64,000 nucleotides of DNA. Source: Bowmanella denitrificans. GTDB taxonomy: Bacteria > Pseudomonadota > Gammaproteobacteria > Enterobacterales > Alteromonadaceae. The notes under the pieces were generated by a model, which worked only from the letters and a program-made list of their open reading frames with translations, had not been told where the DNA came from and did not search any database. The translations under genes and the position numbers were made by a program. This document shows positions 33,156 through 43,176 of this stretch, in pieces. The DNA is taken from assembly GCF_039522935.1 (NCBI RefSeq), contig NZ_BAAAEI010000020.1, forward strand, positions 1 to 64,000, in the 5' to 3' direction. The first letter of the stretch is position 1; each line of letters starts with the position of its first letter.

Positions 33156-34928
33156 ATGGTCACATTAAGGTTTAACTTTCTCGTTATCTGTCTCCAGTTA
33201 GCAACGCTTTGCCTGCTAACGTCCTGTGCCGGGAACGTCTCCCCCCAGCAAGATAATAGTCAACTACCTTTATCTGTTCCGACTGAAGCTACGGCAGCCG
33301 GGGCCTCGGACCATCAATCAGCCAGCAGCAACTCTCCTTCGCAAGGGGTGTCGCAAAGCAGCAACGATCTGCAGATTCAAATTCAACCTTTATTTCACTC
33401 AGCCGCGGTATCAATCAGCAATGTCAGTGACCAACATCATGCCCGGGTGAGTTTCAAACAAACAGCCGACAACCAATGGTCAGCCGCAATGGACTTACAG
33501 CCAGAGCCGGTATTTTTGCTCCAATCCGGCAGTATTGTGGGGTTATCCGCCGATACTGAATATCAGTTGCGCATTCAGCTTTACTCGAATGACCAGCTTG
33601 TGCAAACCAAGACCACTAGCTTTCGTACCCGCCAGGCACAGCCCCCGGTCGACCCAAACAAGGTTTATCAACTGGCAGATATTTACCAGCATGGCACGCT
33701 GGATTTAGAAGCCCTGGGTATCGAAGGACAGGAAAGTGGCTGGGCTAAAATTATTGGCAATGATGAGTTGGTTATCGAAGCTGGTCCAGACGACGATATT
33801 GCAATTAACATTGGCGATAACAACTATATCTATTTTGAGAATATTCAGGTCAAAGGTGGGCGGCGACATGCCATCGTCAGTTTGAATGCACACCACCTTT
33901 GGTTTAGCGGCTGCGACGTGTCAGCCTGGGGCAGACAGGCTGGTGACATACGCGACGGAATCGCCTACGAGAATGAGCAGGCCGCACAGCCGATCAATTA
34001 CGATGCCGGATTCAACCTGGTGCAAAGTGGCGTCATTGTAGTGGAACATTGTCGCGTGCATTCCCCCATTCCGGCCGCCAATCATTGGGGCCAGGGGCAC
34101 CCCCATGGCGCTACGGCTTTCCTTGCTTCCGGCAATCATCCACAGTCCGAATTTGCCGGTCAGCTAGTGCTTAGATATAACCACTTCATTGGCTCAGATC
34201 AGCACAGATTCAATGATGTTATCGAAAGCCGCAGCAATGGTCAGCCCTGGGGTGGGTTTATGCAACACTCCGCTATCCACGACAATGTTCTTGCCTATGC
34301 CAATGATGATTTAATCGAGCTGGATGGCGGTCAGCATAATGTGCTGGTATATAACAATGATCTGCAGCAGGGCTATACCGGCGTCAGCGCTATCCCTAAC
34401 CGACGCGGCCCCAGTTATATCTTCCAGAATTATATTCACAATCTCGGTGATCAGCGCCAGCGGGCCTGGGCCGCAATCAAGCTTGGCGGTTTGTTAAGTG
34501 CGCCAATGGGCAAAACCCTGATTTTTGAAAACTTAATTGTCAGTCGCAGCAATGGCATCGCCGCCGCCAAATTTAAGGGCGACAGTAGTTTCTGGGTAGA
34601 TGCCAGAAACAACATTCTGATCCACGACAGATATTGGCAGGTTATGGGCTACAGCATTTTTGATGAAATGCCACTGGACGCGTCGTCCTACACCAACAAT
34701 TACATGTTCAATCTGGCCACCGGTCAGCCGGAATTCCGCGCCCATATCGATCAGGGTTTCGCCTTTAGCGAGCAGGTCAACGATGCCACCGCGCGGATGC
34801 TGAGTCAGAGTGATTCTCCGGTCGCTATGGCCATTCCTCCAGCGTGGCAAATTGACAACTTTTCCCGTCTGAACCAGGCCGGGTTGGTCTTGATTGGCGC
34901 CCAGCTATCTGCAAGTCCGTCACAGTGA
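33156..34928 (+). CDS. Parallel beta-helix surface lipoprotein
   Basis: A 590-residue lipoprotein with signal LATLCLLTSC and lipidated Cys24. After a Ser/Gln-rich linker there is a fibronectin-III-like domain (about residues 70-165), then a right-handed parallel beta-helix (about 200-540) with many Asn/Asp-Asn turns (VYNNDLQQGY, FQNYIHNLGD), the fold of polysaccharide lyases and tailspike-type depolymerases. Catalytic residues cannot be assigned. It lies 6 bp before a sulfotransferase gene, so a role in modifying or trimming the neighbouring sulfated polymer is inferred. Confidence 0.78.
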   Translation: MVTLRFNFLVICLQLATLCLLTSCAGNVSPQQDNSQLPLSVPTEATAAGASDHQSASSNSPSQGVSQSSNDLQIQIQPLFHSAAVSISNVSDQHHARVSFKQTADNQWSAAMDLQPEPVFLLQSGSIVGLSADTEYQLRIQLYSNDQLVQTKTTSFRTRQAQPPVDPNKVYQLADIYQHGTLDLEALGIEGQESGWAKIIGNDELVIEAGPDDDIAINIGDNNYIYFENIQVKGGRRHAIVSLNAHHLWFSGCDVSAWGRQAGDIRDGIAYENEQAAQPINYDAGFNLVQSGVIVVEHCRVHSPIPAANHWGQGHPHGATAFLASGNHPQSEFAGQLVLRYNHFIGSDQHRFNDVIESRSNGQPWGGFMQHSAIHDNVLAYANDDLIELDGGQHNVLVYNNDLQQGYTGVSAIPNRRGPSYIFQNYIHNLGDQRQRAWAAIKLGGLLSAPMGKTLIFENLIVSRSNGIAAAKFKGDSSFWVDARNNILIHDRYWQVMGYSIFDEMPLDASSYTNNYMFNLATGQPEFRAHIDQGFAFSEQVNDATARMLSQSDSPVAMAIPPAWQIDNFSRLNQAGLVLIGAQLSASPSQ

Positions 34929-34934
34929 GGTCAC

Positions 34935-35612
34935 ATGATTTCCCACCAGCACCAGTGTATTTTCATTCATATCCCCAAATGCGCAGGCACCAGCATTGAA
35001 AAAGCATTGGGCCATTTTGACCATCACTCAGGCCGAGACGGGCAAGACCACCGAAGCCTGCGTATGTTGCAGCAACCTCTGCCCCTGAAGCAGGCCTGGC
35101 GCAATAGCGACAACCTGTTGGAATGGCTGAGACGTACTAAACATCAGTGGTACAGACACCGCAATCCGGCCAATAAACAACAGGTTAACCAACGCCAGTA
35201 TCAGGAGTATTTCAAATTCAGTATTGTCAGAAATCCCTGGGATAGAGCCTATTCCTGGTACCGCAATGCCATTCGCGACGACTATCACCGTCGCTGGTTG
35301 GGCATAGATGCGGATATTCCCTTCAGTCATTTTCTGCAACGTTTCATCGGCACCGGCTTTTTACGTCCGCAGTTAAGCTGGCTAACCAACTTTGAAGGCG
35401 ACCTGGCGGTGGACTACGTCGGTAAGTTTGAACACCTGCAGGCGTCCTTTGACGTTGTGCTTGAGCGACTTGGTCTGTCGTCCCTTGCCCTGCCCCATGA
35501 AATCAGCGGCGACAACCGCGATTATCGCCTAGCTTTCAGCAGTGAGGATGTAGATCGGGTGGCAACCTGTTATGCCAGAGAAATCAATTTGTTCCACTAT
35601 CAGTTTGAATAG
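34935..35612 (+). CDS. Sulfotransferase, Sulfotransfer_2-like
   Basis: A 225-residue cytosolic enzyme expected to move sulfate from PAPS to a sugar. The 5'-phosphosulfate-binding loop is HIPKCAGTSIEKAL (residues 12-25); the 3'-phosphate motif is FSIVRNPWDRAYSWYR (about 95-110). These match carbohydrate sulfotransferases. It lies between the beta-helix lipoprotein and a second sulfotransferase in a short operon. Confidence 0.85.
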   Translation: MISHQHQCIFIHIPKCAGTSIEKALGHFDHHSGRDGQDHRSLRMLQQPLPLKQAWRNSDNLLEWLRRTKHQWYRHRNPANKQQVNQRQYQEYFKFSIVRNPWDRAYSWYRNAIRDDYHRRWLGIDADIPFSHFLQRFIGTGFLRPQLSWLTNFEGDLAVDYVGKFEHLQASFDVVLERLGLSSLALPHEISGDNRDYRLAFSSEDVDRVATCYAREINLFHYQFE

Positions 35613-35624
35613 CAAGGAGGCCCT

Positions 35625-36413
35625 ATGCAGCTTTATCAGGATCAATTCAGTCGAGAACATGACTTCGCCCCCGGTACTAAGGCCAATAATTTTCTGGTTA
35701 TCGCTTCCACCCAGCGATGCGGCAGTCATATGCTCGGCCATGCGCTATACAGTACCGGTCTGTTCGGCTTTCCTCTGGAATACGCCAATCCGGTAAATTT
35801 GCGCGAATGGGAGAAGCAGTTGGGTGTCTCAGGCCTGGACAATGTACTGGACTTGCTGCAATTAAGGCGCACCTCCGCCAATGGCGTGTTTTCCATCAAA
35901 GTGCATTACGACCATCTGCAGGTGTTCGGCGGCTTTGACAAGTTGATAAAACGCTTTCCAAATGCCTTGTTTGTCTTGCTGCATCGTCGCGATGTGCTAA
36001 AACAGGCGGTGTCTTTTTCCAAGGCTCGCCAGACTGGCGTGTGGATCACCGGACAAAAGGCGATGCGCACCGCCCCAAGCTTTGACTACCAGGATATTAA
36101 CCAGTGTCTGAAAAAAGTCATCCAAGACACCGCCAGTTGGCGCTATCTTCTTGCGGCCCAGGGGTGCCGTTATCTGGAGCTTGAGTATGAAAGCCTGCGG
36201 GAAGACCTGACCAGCGGTATACGGCGTATTGCATCCGCCATGGATATATTGCTGCCCATTAGCGATATCCGCGAAATAACCCGCCGTCAGGCGGATGAAC
36301 TGAGCGACAATTGGCAGCAGAAGTTTGTACAAATGCATAAGGGGAAAAATGACAGGTTACAGCCAGGTGCATCTGGCGTTCGCACCTTGGTTCGGCGTTG
36401 GCTGGGGAGTTAA
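35625..36413 (+). CDS. Sulfotransferase, Stf0-like
   Basis: A 262-residue PAPS-dependent sulfotransferase of the Stf0 class. STQRCGSHMLGHALYSTGLFGFPLEYANP (about residues 29-57) matches the Stf0 pattern of Arg/Gly/Ser loop followed by TGxxGxPxEY. LLHRRDVLKQAVSFSKARQTGVW continues the binding region. It is unlike the upstream sulfotransferase, so two positions on the sugar may be sulfated. Starts 12 bp after it, with AAGGAGG before ATG. Confidence 0.85.
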   Translation: MQLYQDQFSREHDFAPGTKANNFLVIASTQRCGSHMLGHALYSTGLFGFPLEYANPVNLREWEKQLGVSGLDNVLDLLQLRRTSANGVFSIKVHYDHLQVFGGFDKLIKRFPNALFVLLHRRDVLKQAVSFSKARQTGVWITGQKAMRTAPSFDYQDINQCLKKVIQDTASWRYLLAAQGCRYLELEYESLREDLTSGIRRIASAMDILLPISDIREITRRQADELSDNWQQKFVQMHKGKNDRLQPGASGVRTLVRRWLGS

Positions 36414-36418
36414 ACATC

Positions 36419-37408
36419 ATGCAATCGCTCACGCCACTGGGCGTTCCCGCCGTCACCATTGTGCTGCCAGTATACAACCGTCGAGCTACTGTTGCGCGCG
36501 CCCTTGACAGCATTCGCGGGCAGTCTTTCAGTGACTATGAAGTGATCATTGTGGATGACGGCTCTACCGACGGCAGTGACAAAATCATCGCCCCTTATCT
36601 GCAGGATTGGCGATTTCGTTATTTCAAGCAGGCGAACAGCGGCAAACCCTCCAGAGCCAGGAACGCCGGGGTAAAACTCGCCCGTTGCGAATGGCTGGCT
36701 TTTCTTGACTCAGATGACGAATGGCCGCCAGACCAATTAGCATCCCAAATGCAGACCTTGTTGGCTTTTAGGACCTATAACGTAGGTATGGTCTTTACCG
36801 ACAATCGCAAAGTAATAAACGGACAAGAGCTTCACCAAGGCTTTTTTACCCGCCTGGGCATAGAGCAGGGACTTAAGGATGCCACCGAACGCCTGTGCAA
36901 TTGGGGCAGACTGTTCAACCCACAACGTTTTCAGCGTTTGTTGTGTTACAGCGGCTTTGTCATGACTCAGGGAGTGTTGGTTAACCGCCATCTATGGCAA
37001 CAAGTGGGTGGATTTGACACTGACCTGACCTTTGCCGAAGATACCGACTGCTGGCTGAAGATCAGCGGTCAGTGTCGGGTAGCTCAGGCCTTCGGACCCG
37101 GTTTTCGTTATCATTGTCATGGCCAGAATATGACCGCCGATACCAGTCAGCAGCTATACCAGGACAGCATCCGTGTGTTACAGCGTCATGAACAGTTATT
37201 GGCGGATGACATCGAGTCGGTGCAGCACCTTCGTGCCCGCATTCTGGTTTATCAAATCCTGTTACAAGCTATGCAGCGCGATCACGCAACGGCAACTGAC
37301 GACAGACTCACCTTAAGGCATTTTACTAACCTGAAATGGAATCGTCAGTTGCTAAGAGTGCTTGTAAGAAACCTGAACTGGTTGCCGTTTCATTTGGCTC
37401 TGCGTTAG
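36419..37408 (+). CDS. Family 2 glycosyltransferase
   Basis: A 329-residue GT-A enzyme: VTIVLPVYNRRATVARALDSI at the start, VDDGSTDGS, and LDSDDEW as the DxD metal site. GGFDTDLTFAEDTDCWLKIS is the acceptor-side motif. GGGGA lies 10 bp before the ATG at 36419. Its 3' end overlaps the convergent pyruvyl transferase by 57 bp. It probably adds a sugar to the repeat unit. Confidence 0.88.
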   Translation: MQSLTPLGVPAVTIVLPVYNRRATVARALDSIRGQSFSDYEVIIVDDGSTDGSDKIIAPYLQDWRFRYFKQANSGKPSRARNAGVKLARCEWLAFLDSDDEWPPDQLASQMQTLLAFRTYNVGMVFTDNRKVINGQELHQGFFTRLGIEQGLKDATERLCNWGRLFNPQRFQRLLCYSGFVMTQGVLVNRHLWQQVGGFDTDLTFAEDTDCWLKISGQCRVAQAFGPGFRYHCHGQNMTADTSQQLYQDSIRVLQRHEQLLADDIESVQHLRARILVYQILLQAMQRDHATATDDRLTLRHFTNLKWNRQLLRVLVRNLNWLPFHLALR

Positions 37409-38476
37409 CCGCAAACTGCGAACCTTTCCCTGTTGTGAAAATCCATCACGACGGTCTGCTTTCAATGCCTCAACAGCAACATACAAACGTTCCCTGGCAA
37501 AATGCAGTTGCTGATCATCACTCAAATAACCCTGCCGCTCAGCAAGCCTGTTTAATTGCTCGGCACATTGCTGCAACATGGCGTCTGGATGGTTACCCAG
37601 CATTTTCATCGCAGGCACCAACAGTTTCCGCCTTAGTCTAAGATAGCGCTCTTTGCGTTTGCGGGCTTTGGGATCCCGGCTCAAAGCCTGTCGGGCACGA
37701 ATGTCCCCCAGCGCCTGACTGATACTCAAGCCGAGAGTAAAATCCAGGCCGGGCACCAGAGCAAGATCCGCTTGTGCTCTGGCGGCAAAGCGGTTATCCA
37801 GCCAGGCCACTCTGGAGGGTGGTGCAATACTCTCAGGAATCACTCTTGCCCCCACAGCCAGTGCCCAATCAGCCCACTTGAACTTATTGATCTCGCAGGA
37901 ACTCCACACCGGTATCCAGGGCACCCGGTAGGCATCAGCAATAATGGCAGCGTGCATGGATTCTGCCAATACTAATCTCGCCCTGGCTAGCTGCCGAATA
38001 ACCTCTTTGGATTCATGCCTGGGGTCCACCAGGCTCACCCCGGCTAGTTGGCAGACACTTGCCCAGTCAGAACGCCGGGCACTGTCCAGATGTGGTACAA
38101 ACACAACCGGCCTGTCCAGTGGTGACAGTGGTGGAACGTCAAACACTTCAGGGATCAGTATCGCCGGATCGGCCAGCACCTTGCGATCATCCAATTCCAA
38201 CAGCGCCGCTGTAAGAGGGCCTCGCACACCATAACAATGACAGTGAGCTTGGAAAACCGCTTGGGGCAATTCCCCGTAACCAGCCCCTGAACCTAAAATC
38301 AACAGGCGTTTGGCAGGCGGTAACTGACGGGTCAGCACTGTTCCCACCCCAGCCAGCATCACATCATCATTGCGCGGCCAGTCCCCTGGCATCAAGGCGT
38401 CCCATAACCAGGCGTTTAGGTCGTCGCCGAAATTTCCTTCCTGTGCTTTACTGGATTGCCAATAGAAAATCCGCAT
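37352..38476 (-). CDS. Polysaccharide pyruvyl transferase family protein
   Basis: A 374-residue enzyme of the WcaK/CsaB class, which adds a pyruvate ketal to a sugar from PEP. The start MRIFYWQSSKAQEGNFGDDLNAWLWDAL and LGSGAGYGELPQAVFQAHCHCYGVRGPLTAALL carry the family features (GNFGDDL, YGVRGPLT). It is the last gene of the minus-strand EPS operon. Confidence 0.85.
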   Translation of the reverse strand: MRIFYWQSSKAQEGNFGDDLNAWLWDALMPGDWPRNDDVMLAGVGTVLTRQLPPAKRLLILGSGAGYGELPQAVFQAHCHCYGVRGPLTAALLELDDRKVLADPAILIPEVFDVPPLSPLDRPVVFVPHLDSARRSDWASVCQLAGVSLVDPRHESKEVIRQLARARLVLAESMHAAIIADAYRVPWIPVWSSCEINKFKWADWALAVGARVIPESIAPPSRVAWLDNRFAARAQADLALVPGLDFTLGLSISQALGDIRARQALSRDPKARKRKERYLRLRRKLLVPAMKMLGNHPDAMLQQCAEQLNRLAERQGYLSDDQQLHFARERLYVAVEALKADRRDGFSQQGKVRSLRLTQSQMKRQPVQVSYKHS

Positions 38477-38479
38477 GTT

Positions 38480-39892
38480 CTACCCCTGTTTGATACTGTT
38501 TATCAAGCCCCTGGCCCAGCCAGGTCTGAGTGTGAATAAGCCGAGAAAATACACCGCTGCGCCGGTCGCGATTGCCATCAGCACGTCAGGCAAAGGTAAA
38601 AATTGTGGAACTCTTAACAACTCAATGCTGGCCATCATCAATACAGCCGCCAGTGCCACAAAGCCGTAGTCGCGCAATACAGGCTGCCAGCGGGGACTGA
38701 ACAACTTATGCAATTGATACAATTTAATCAGCAGATCTCCTGACAGTTGCAGTGCCATTGCGGCTACCGCGGCCATCGCCCCCCATTCGCTGCCATACAA
38801 CCAGGTTATTAACAACGCACCTAGCAACAGCAACAAATCCGCTTCCATTCCCCACCTGGCCTTGCCCAGCGCAATTAGCGTGGCCGGCACATAAAGCACC
38901 AGACAACGCAGCGCCGCCAATAAACACAAGCATTGAAAGGGGGTGATAGCCAATTGCCATTTGGCATCAAACAGCAGATGAATAAGATCGCCCCCCAACA
39001 CCATGGCGCCGAGGAACAGAGGAGCAAGCAACGTTGTCGTGCTCAGACTGATAGATGAGACAAAGCGTCCCACGTCCGGCCCCTGATTAGCACGTTTGGC
39101 AATAGCTGGCAGCGCATAACTCAGCAGCCCATCGCTTAGGGCGAGCCTGGGCAAATCCACCAGTCGGTTAGCAAACGCAAAATAGCCTACCGTGGTTGCA
39201 TCACTGACCATACCCAGTACTAAAGTGATAGCCCTGACTAACATGCCACGACTGAACATTTTTACCCCAAGCGGTAATCCGGCCCGAAAAATCAGGCCAA
39301 ATCTGTGTATATCTGCTTTGCTGCTGACCAGGTCGTGATGCCAATACAGCAACAATATCAGCGACACTGTCTCCATCATGACAGCCTGTAACACCACGGC
39401 CCAGGCTCCTGCCCCCCAAAAAGCTGCCAGTATCCCGGCGGTGGTGCCTATCAGCTTTCCTGCCAGAGTGCGGTTTGCCAGTGACTTAAAATTGCGCTTG
39501 CGACGCAGCTCCGCAACAAAGGGGCGGCTTAGTACTGTTGCCACCAGCTTGACACCGGCCAATGCCACCAAACCGATAAACAGCTCTGATGCCCCAAGCA
39601 ACAAGCTGCCTGCCACCAGCATTGTGGCACTGCCCAAAGCCAGTAAGCCGCCAAAGCAAAACACAGAGGCATACAAACTTTTGCTACACCTGGTACGCCT
39701 GACCAGCGGATCTTCAATTATGCTGCAGTAAATAATGCCTATCGCTTCTACCAGCGTCACAGCCAATACGCCGAGGCCAAACTGCTCGGGTCCAAGCAAC
39801 AGCGCAAACACCATAAAAGAGCCGATTGACAGCCCAATCAGGCTGAACTTCTCGTAAAAAATCCAGGCCAGGTTAACCAGTCGATGACGCAT
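38480..39892 (-). CDS. Wzx-type oligosaccharide flippase
   Basis: A 470-residue polytopic membrane protein with about 12-14 helices and the MATE/Wzx repetitive layout. It should flip undecaprenyl-linked repeat units to the periplasm. It lies three bases from its neighbours on both sides, in the operon with Wzy- and Wzc-like proteins. Confidence 0.85.
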   Translation of the reverse strand: MRHRLVNLAWIFYEKFSLIGLSIGSFMVFALLLGPEQFGLGVLAVTLVEAIGIIYCSIIEDPLVRRTRCSKSLYASVFCFGGLLALGSATMLVAGSLLLGASELFIGLVALAGVKLVATVLSRPFVAELRRKRNFKSLANRTLAGKLIGTTAGILAAFWGAGAWAVVLQAVMMETVSLILLLYWHHDLVSSKADIHRFGLIFRAGLPLGVKMFSRGMLVRAITLVLGMVSDATTVGYFAFANRLVDLPRLALSDGLLSYALPAIAKRANQGPDVGRFVSSISLSTTTLLAPLFLGAMVLGGDLIHLLFDAKWQLAITPFQCLCLLAALRCLVLYVPATLIALGKARWGMEADLLLLLGALLITWLYGSEWGAMAAVAAMALQLSGDLLIKLYQLHKLFSPRWQPVLRDYGFVALAAVLMMASIELLRVPQFLPLPDVLMAIATGAAVYFLGLFTLRPGWARGLINSIKQG

Positions 39893-39895
39893 CGT

Positions 39896-40810
39896 TCAGG
39901 CCATCTGGTTAAGTGGTGTAAACTGCCCGAACAGACTGCCATACAGGTTGATTAACGCGTAACGGCTCAGGCGGCCACGTCCCCCAGACAACTGCATGGT
40001 GCGGCGGAACAATTTGCGATAGCCTCTTACATCATTGGCTTTAAAGGCTTCACGCAAGAATTCCTGCATATTCTCGTACCAGATCTGATGAGTCTGACCT
40101 TGGTTAAGGGAGGCCATTTCCAGCAAACGCTGTACACATAACAGGCGATAATAATAATTGCGATAACCATGGGCAGTCAGGTTGGCATTGTGGTTGACCT
40201 TGCGTACTGTCACTTCCTGCAAGGTGTGTACTTCACCAATTTTTGCCAATCGGGCCCACAGCAACCGATCCTCGCCGAAACGCAAATCCTCATCAAAACC
40301 ACCCACCTGGCGAACAGCAATGGTTTTGGCCAAAACAGAGGATGTGGCATTGACCACATTGTGGTGCAGAAACTGCTCGAATACCCTGCCCTGCTTAACC
40401 CGCTGTACAACCAGCGGCAGCTCACCTCCCCAATCTACCTCGGCGAAGCTGTCAATCAGCACAGCGTCAGGGTGCAGGTTGGCAAGTTCTATCTGCATCT
40501 GCAGCTTATGCCAATCGCTCCACTGGTCGTCGGCATCCAAAAAGGCCACCCAGGGCTTACTGGTATGTGCCAGACCATGGTTTCTGGCAGCGCCGGGACC
40601 GCTGTTAGGAATTTCAAGATAAGTGATGTCAGCAGCATATGGGCTATTGCGGATCACCCGCTCGGAGCCGTCAACTGACCCGTCATTGACAATAATCACT
40701 TCGCCCGGCAATTCGCGTTGCCTGAACAATGCATGCAAGGTGTCTTCGAGAAAGGCAGCACTATTGTATACAGGAATAATGACAGCAATATCTGTTGTGG
40801 TGTAAATCAT
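39896..40810 (-). CDS. Family 2 glycosyltransferase
   Basis: A 304-residue GT2: IAVIIPVYNSAAFLEDTLHALF, VNDGSVDGSE and FLDADDQW (DxD). GGFDEDLRFGEDRLLWARL matches the family. The start at 40810 is preceded by GGAGAG; the longer frame would use TTG. It overlaps the Wzy-like gene by 4 bp. Confidence 0.9.
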   Translation of the reverse strand: MIYTTTDIAVIIPVYNSAAFLEDTLHALFRQRELPGEVIIVNDGSVDGSERVIRNSPYAADITYLEIPNSGPGAARNHGLAHTSKPWVAFLDADDQWSDWHKLQMQIELANLHPDAVLIDSFAEVDWGGELPLVVQRVKQGRVFEQFLHHNVVNATSSVLAKTIAVRQVGGFDEDLRFGEDRLLWARLAKIGEVHTLQEVTVRKVNHNANLTAHGYRNYYYRLLCVQRLLEMASLNQGQTHQIWYENMQEFLREAFKANDVRGYRKLFRRTMQLSGGRGRLSRYALINLYGSLFGQFTPLNQMA

Positions 40811-42063
40811 ACTACTCTCCAATTATCAGGCTGAGCCTCAGCGGCCAGGCGCGAGGCGGTAAAACACATCAGGGCAAATAAAAACATGTCAAAGCTGTTG
40901 TGGTTCAAAACCGCAAAAGCCACGGCGTTAATGGGGATCATCAACAACAGGATCGCCAGGGGCGCAGCCATACTCTGCCCCTGAGATAAGCGGATATAAG
41001 CATTACCGGCATGCCACAGGCCAGTGGCCATCAACGCCACGACCAGCAGCAGACAAGCCCAGCCACCATGTAACATTGCTTCGTAGTAACCACTATGGGC
41101 ATTACCTATGTATCCCCAGCGGTTGACAAATGCGTCGGCAGCATCGCTGGCCCAAAACGCACCGAAGCCGTATCCCCAATAAGGTTCGATGTCGATAAAG
41201 CCGTCCATTAACTGCCATATCACCATCCTGTTGGTTAAGGTGGGATCCCGTCCCAGTAAACCCAGCAACTGTTCATACAACCAATAACAAAGCAGACAGC
41301 CCAAAATAAGCAGCACGGCAAACAACATCAGCCGGTTAAAACTGGTTTGTGCGCTGGTTGCGTGTAAGTAACGCAACAGCGTAATCAGCCCGATTCCAGC
41401 CAGCAGCATCACCCATGCAGTAGCAGAATTGGCAAAGGCAATGGCCACCAGTAATATCAGCATCAACCCTTTGTCCAATCCGGTTTTAGTCGAAACCAAA
41501 CCAAACAGCAGTAAGAAGGCATATGCGCAATTTCTGGCTCCGGCGTTTTTATCTGCAAATAAGCCAACGAACGCTTGGTCACGAATGCCGCCTCCAACCA
41601 GAACCAGTTCAGGTAGCAGGGGGACCAGCAATAATCCGAGCAACGTGATAACCCCTACAGCGCGGGCAAAAAAACGCAGCAATGACAAAGGTGAAAAGCT
41701 CTGTACCAGCACGTAGGCACTGAGTACCAGGGTGCTGAAAGCCACGACCCGGCGCAGTGTGATGGCTGGCACATAGGACCACAGAACCGACAGCATCAAA
41801 TATCCCAACAAAGCCCACCAGATCAGGTCCTTGTTGAAAGAGGTCGTTACCCGGTTATCGCGTTCATAGCAAAGCACAAAGATGGCCAGCAACAACAGCA
41901 AAACGCCGACAAACTGCCTGGCCGGATCGCCTGCGGCGTGCGCGGCCAAAACATCCGTTGCCCGGCCACTGACAAGTCGGGTGGCAAAATCCAGCAACCC
42001 GCAGTAGTAAATGAGAGTCAGCAGTAAACAAAGTCGTTTTAGACTGTCAATATGCACTGCCAT
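40807..42063 (-). CDS. Wzy-type polymerase/O-antigen ligase-like membrane protein
   Basis: A 418-residue protein with about 10-12 helices and a long periplasmic loop near residues 255-330 (RDPTLTNRMVIWQLMDGFIDIEPYWGYG) typical of Wzy/WaaL. It should polymerise repeat units in the periplasm. Family proteins diverge, so polymerase versus ligase rests on the surrounding genes. Confidence 0.82.
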   Translation of the reverse strand: MAVHIDSLKRLCLLLTLIYYCGLLDFATRLVSGRATDVLAAHAAGDPARQFVGVLLLLLAIFVLCYERDNRVTTSFNKDLIWWALLGYLMLSVLWSYVPAITLRRVVAFSTLVLSAYVLVQSFSPLSLLRFFARAVGVITLLGLLLVPLLPELVLVGGGIRDQAFVGLFADKNAGARNCAYAFLLLFGLVSTKTGLDKGLMLILLVAIAFANSATAWVMLLAGIGLITLLRYLHATSAQTSFNRLMLFAVLLILGCLLCYWLYEQLLGLLGRDPTLTNRMVIWQLMDGFIDIEPYWGYGFGAFWASDAADAFVNRWGYIGNAHSGYYEAMLHGGWACLLLVVALMATGLWHAGNAYIRLSQGQSMAAPLAILLLMIPINAVAFAVLNHNSFDMFLFALMCFTASRLAAEAQPDNWRVV

Positions 42064-42066
42064 TCG

Positions 42067-43176
42067 TCAGGCTCCGAGCAGCAATTGCCGGTAGTGACGC
42101 GTGGCTGTAGCGGCCTCAAAGCGGCTGACGCCCTGAACCAGGCGCTGCCTTCCCTGTTCACTAATAGGTAACTGCAGGCTGGCCAGCATGGCTTGATATA
42201 GTCCTTCCACATCACCTAAATCCACCAACGGGGCTAATTGGCCGTCGGCGAGAATTTCCCGCGGACCGTGTGGGCAGTCAAAAGCCACGACTGGCGTACC
42301 CAGAGCCATGGCCTCTACCAGGGCATTGGGGCTGCCCTCAAATCGCGAAGACAGCACGAACAAATCCGCCACACGGATCTCGGCCAATGGATTACTGCTG
42401 TAACCTGGAAAGTCAACACGGTCGGCCACCCCCAGAATAGCGGCTTGCTTGGTCAGTTCAGCCCGTAACGGCCCTTCACCAAACACCACCAGGCGACAGT
42501 TCTGTTGTAAAGCCAGTTTGGCAAAGGCCTCGATCAGCCAGTCAAAGCCTTTTTGTGGTACTAAGCGGCCCATTGCCACTATCACCTTAGTGGTTTTGTT
42601 CTGCAGCCATGGATGATGGGAAGCCGCCCTGGCCTGTACAAGCCAATCGTGGTGAATCACCGGGTTGGGCGCTGTGGTAACCTGCTTGGCATTGATATGA
42701 GCAGACGCCACCAGATCCATGGCGACCCCCTTTGATACCGCTATGACCGGCTTTTTCAGCAGGCGATACAATAGCGGTGCCACAGCGTAAGCTGTGCGAA
42801 CCTGCCAATTGGAATTAACGCCGCGATCCAACGAAAAGGTGTTGCGTTCACTGACCGACAATCTGGCCAGCCAGCCCAGACTGGCGCATGCCAGAATACT
42901 GATAACATTGACATGGGTCAGTGCCGACAGCACCGCATTAGGTTGCAGCTGTTTCAGCCATCGTCTGAGTGTGGGCAACGCTTTAACACTGCGAGTGGCG
43001 CAGATTTCCAACAAATTAACCCTGGGGTTAAGCCATTGCAGATTTTCTCCACCGGCCATCAGCAGCAGCATGCTGACCTCATCGCCGTCTTCAACCAGTT
43101 GATTGGCCAGACGCACCATCATTTTCTCGGCGCCGCCGCCGCCCAAGTCCTGTAAAATAATGACTATTCGCGCCAT
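42067..43176 (-). CDS. Family 4 glycosyltransferase
   Basis: A 369-residue GT-B enzyme. GGGGAEKMMVRLANQLVEDG lies at the start and FVLSSRFEGSPNALVEAMALGTPVVAFDCPHGP is the donor-binding EX7E block. Its start overlaps the preceding GT4 gene by 13 bp. It should add one sugar of the repeat unit in the cytosol. Confidence 0.92.
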   Translation of the reverse strand: MARIVIILQDLGGGGAEKMMVRLANQLVEDGDEVSMLLLMAGGENLQWLNPRVNLLEICATRSVKALPTLRRWLKQLQPNAVLSALTHVNVISILACASLGWLARLSVSERNTFSLDRGVNSNWQVRTAYAVAPLLYRLLKKPVIAVSKGVAMDLVASAHINAKQVTTAPNPVIHHDWLVQARAASHHPWLQNKTTKVIVAMGRLVPQKGFDWLIEAFAKLALQQNCRLVVFGEGPLRAELTKQAAILGVADRVDFPGYSSNPLAEIRVADLFVLSSRFEGSPNALVEAMALGTPVVAFDCPHGPREILADGQLAPLVDLGDVEGLYQAMLASLQLPISEQGRQRLVQGVSRFEAATATRHYRQLLLGA

